Origin: Wenjunlia vitaminophila DSM 41686
Lineage (GTDB): Bacteria > Actinomycetota > Actinomycetes > Streptomycetales > Streptomycetaceae
NCBI RefSeq assembly: GCF_000380165.1
Contig: NZ_KB904680.1
Coordinates: forward strand, 62,001 to 126,000
Direction of reading: 5' to 3'
DNA length: 64,000 nucleotides
A program made the position numbers and the translations under genes. Under the pieces are notes generated by a model. The model saw only the letters and a list, made by a program, of their open reading frames with translations, was not told where the DNA came from and did not search any database. Positions within the stretch are counted from its first letter, which is position 1; the number at the start of each line of letters is the position of its first letter. This document shows, piece after piece, positions 61,948-64,000 of this stretch.

Positions 61948-64000
61948 CCGCAGCCAATGGCACGAATCCCTGGCACGAGACCTCGGGCCATGGCCGGAGG
62001 AGCACTCGACGGTCACACCGGTCCTGCTCTGCCAGGTTGAGCTCGGTCTGCGGCTGCTGGAGGTTCTCGACGACGCCCGGCCTGCCAACGGCGTCTGGAC
62101 CCTCCTCGGAGGCTATCCCTTCGCCCGGGCGCTGGGCATCGCGCCGACCGCGTCCGAACGTCTGGCCCTGGCCGCCGCCCGGCACCTGCTGTGGCCCATG
62201 CGGCGTCGCCGGGTGTGGGAGCAGTGCTTGGAGACCTACCTGGGGCTCCCGGAGCGGCTGAGGGGGTACCGCGTGCCCGCGGCCGGCGGTCCGGCGCGTC
62301 GGGTTGATCCGCCGGTTGCCTCCCACCGCTTCGCCGTCTACGACGCCGCCCTCGGTGACCTGCCCCCCTTCATCCGCAAGCCGCTCCCCCAGGCCGGGGC
62401 TGGTTCCTACCGCTTCCTGGACCGGCAGCGGCACGCCTCCGTGCGCATTCCCGACGACGTCGTCCTCCCCCCGGCCGACGGCCACGACCTCGTCGCCGGA
62501 CGACCCGACCCGTCCAGCCCTCTCGACGTGCCGCGCGCCGAGCTCGCCAAGACCGCCAGGTGGATGGACGCGGAAGAGGAACGGCGCGGGCTGCCACGAG
62601 GCCACTGGCGACGCCGGCTCGAGGAGCTCCGCCTCCAGAGGCGCACGGACGACGGCATCTCGTTCACGAACACCGACCACCTCCGTCTGGACCAGTTGAC
62701 GCACCTGGTCGGCATGGTTGGCGCTGGCAAGTCCACTCTGATGACCCTGGTGGCCGTGTGGGCGCACCGTAGGGGCCTGCGGACCACCCTGGTGGTGGGT
62801 GACGTCGCCGAGCAACTGTTCCTGACCGAGCTGTTCCGGGGGCTCGGCCTGACCGTCGCCCTCGTTCAGGGCGGCAGCACCCGCGAGCAGCACACTCAGC
62901 GACTGCACCGCCGGCTCGCCGCCCGCGGGGAACGCTCCCTGCTCCGACAGACGAGCAAGGCGTTCGACCACCTCAGCACCGCCTGCCCGTTGGACGCCCT
63001 ACGGGGCCTCGACAGCGCCACGTCGCTGCGGTACGTGGACGCGCCGTGTGGCGGCCTTCACCCGGTCCGGCACGCCGCGACGCCTACGTCGCAAACCTAC
63101 CCGCTGTTCAGCGAGCTCGAACGGCTCCGTGCCAGACGAGACGGACCAGGCTCACACCGCACTCCCCCGGTGGAGGCCCACCCCTTGGAGGCGGACTCCG
63201 GAGAGCTCCGTGACCCCCACTCCTGTCCACTGTGGAGCGCCTGCCCCCGGCATCGGGCGACGCGCGAACTGGCCGACGCGCTGATCTGGGTGGCGAACCC
63301 GGCCAGCCTGGTCCAGACCGCCGTACCTCGGCAGATGAACGCCGAGCGCCTGCGCTACCTGGAACTCGCCTGCCTGCGCAGCAACATCGTGATCGTCGAT
63401 GAGGCGGACCGGGTCCAGATGCAGCTCGACCAGATCTTCGCCCCGTCCGCGACGCTGGTGAGGAAGGGACCGGAGTCCTGGTTGGACCGGCTCCAGACCC
63501 GCGAGATCGCCGAGCTGTCCCGACAGGGTCGCCTGCCCCTGTCCGAGCGGGACGTGGAACGCTGGTCCGCCGCTCTCGATGTGGTCAGCTCGGCGACCAA
63601 CCGGCTCTACGCCATGTTGATCCGCAGCAAGGAACTACGGGACTGGGCCCAGATCGACTACTTCAGTGCCTGGACGCTCCAGGAGCGCCTGCTTCAGGAG
63701 TGGTACCCCTCGCCGGAGCCGGTGAGCGAAGAGATGGTCGAGGAAGAGGTGGGGCTCTACGACGACGAGGACGACACCATGCCCCCGGACCGGGGGACGC
63801 CCGTGTCTCGGGACCCGTGCGCGGCACGCCGAGAAGAGATCAACCGACTGCTCGACGGCTTCCGGGACGACCCGCTGGGTGACCGGGGTCCCCGTGACCC
63901 CACCACCGACGCTCTCACCCGTCTAGCCCACGACCTGCTGCACACCCTGAACGAGAGCAACTCCCGAGAGCGCGTCCGCAACGTGCTCGACGGCTTCCTG
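61940..64000 (+). CDS. DinG-like Fe-S helicase of a pPIWI-RE island (partial)
   Basis: At least 687 residues from ATG 61940 (GGAG before it), open at the right edge. The first ~240 residues are a helical region of the kind seen in front of the helicase in pPIWI-RE islands (VTPVLLCQVELGLRLLEVLD, LLGGYPFARALG). Walker A is GMVGAGKSTLMTL at about 257-264. Four cysteines spaced as an XPD-type Fe-S cluster follow (STACPLDAL, DAPCGGL, HSCPLWSACPRH, about 350-435). Walker B is NIVIVDEADRVQ, a DEAD rather than DEAH form. The helicase would open DNA or an R-loop for the PIWI/REase partners. The remaining helicase motifs lie outside the window. Confidence 0.85.
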   Translation, partial: MRDRSQWHESLARDLGPWPEEHSTVTPVLLCQVELGLRLLEVLDDARPANGVWTLLGGYPFARALGIAPTASERLALAAARHLLWPMRRRRVWEQCLETYLGLPERLRGYRVPAAGGPARRVDPPVASHRFAVYDAALGDLPPFIRKPLPQAGAGSYRFLDRQRHASVRIPDDVVLPPADGHDLVAGRPDPSSPLDVPRAELAKTARWMDAEEERRGLPRGHWRRRLEELRLQRRTDDGISFTNTDHLRLDQLTHLVGMVGAGKSTLMTLVAVWAHRRGLRTTLVVGDVAEQLFLTELFRGLGLTVALVQGGSTREQHTQRLHRRLAARGERSLLRQTSKAFDHLSTACPLDALRGLDSATSLRYVDAPCGGLHPVRHAATPTSQTYPLFSELERLRARRDGPGSHRTPPVEAHPLEADSGELRDPHSCPLWSACPRHRATRELADALIWVANPASLVQTAVPRQMNAERLRYLELACLRSNIVIVDEADRVQMQLDQIFAPSATLVRKGPESWLDRLQTREIAELSRQGRLPLSERDVERWSAALDVVSSATNRLYAMLIRSKELRDWAQIDYFSAWTLQERLLQEWYPSPEPVSEEMVEEEVGLYDDEDDTMPPDRGTPVSRDPCAARREEINRLLDGFRDDPLGDRGPRDPTTDALTRLAHDLLHTLNESNSRERVRNVLDGFL

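Noticed and set aside
1-64000. CRISPR arrays, tRNA or rRNA genes
   Set aside because: No evenly spaced repeats of CRISPR type and no tRNA/rRNA signatures noticed on reading; not excluded by a computed search.

Overview
This is a very GC-rich window with GTG/TTG starts, short intergenic gaps and ATGA stop/start overlaps. It carries gene families typical of filamentous actinomycetes: a Scr1-type XRE regulator with DUF397 and anti-sigma-like ATPase partners, many soluble Ser/Thr kinases, DUF6153, DUF6010 and an MMPL transporter. A Nocardiopsis/Streptomyces-like host is the best guess; species cannot be told from the sequence alone.

Region 1 (1-19.8 kb) is ordinary accessory chromosome with visible decay. 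It holds a frameshifted ArsR-family remnant, DUF305 and DUF6153 genes, a lipoprotein preceded by an internally deleted paralogue, an IS630-type transposase remnant, a kinase with tandem TPR-like repeats, a PD-(D/E)XK nuclease-DUF2075 helicase fusion, a barstar-domain protein, a tight operon of small membrane proteins headed by a PfpI-like gene and divergent from a GlxA/AraC regulator, a NarL-type two-component system, a twice-frameshifted gene, an MMPL transporter with a perfect operator-like palindrome, and a PQQ-like lipoprotein.

Region 2 (19.8-52.5 kb) is a defence island on the minus strand. Read in transcription order it contains drmD (SNF2-like helicase), drmMI (adenine methylase), drmA, drmB and drmC, which is the class 1 DISARM gene set. 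Two things are unusual. A 3.9-kb mixed-strand cassette (AAA ATPase + PIN-like protein; anti-sigma-like ATPase / Scr1 regulator / DUF397) sits between drmMI and drmA. Downstream of drmC come three large co-directional genes: a ~1990-aa protein joining a DnaQ-like exonuclease, a DinG-type helicase and a RecQ-type helicase; a ~760-aa protein of unknown fold; and a ~2070-aa STAND-like ATPase. They may form an extension of DISARM or a separate, possibly undescribed, system. A markedly lower-GC tract (~44.4-46.1 kb) crosses the end of the Scr1/DUF397 genes and the last third of drmMI, suggesting that the target-recognition end of the methylase was exchanged.

Region 3 (52.6-64 kb) holds three soluble Ser/Thr kinases flanking an N6-methylase/TRD fusion with an atypical TPPY motif. 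These are followed by a translationally coupled run of a RecB-like Fe-S nuclease, a zinc-ribbon PD-(D/E)XK protein of the type associated with pPIWI-RE, and a DinG-like Fe-S helicase that runs off the window. This looks like the left part of a pPIWI-RE island; the PIWI gene itself would lie beyond the right edge. Kinases, methylases, nucleases and helicases packed side by side suggest two neighbouring restriction-type anti-phage systems.
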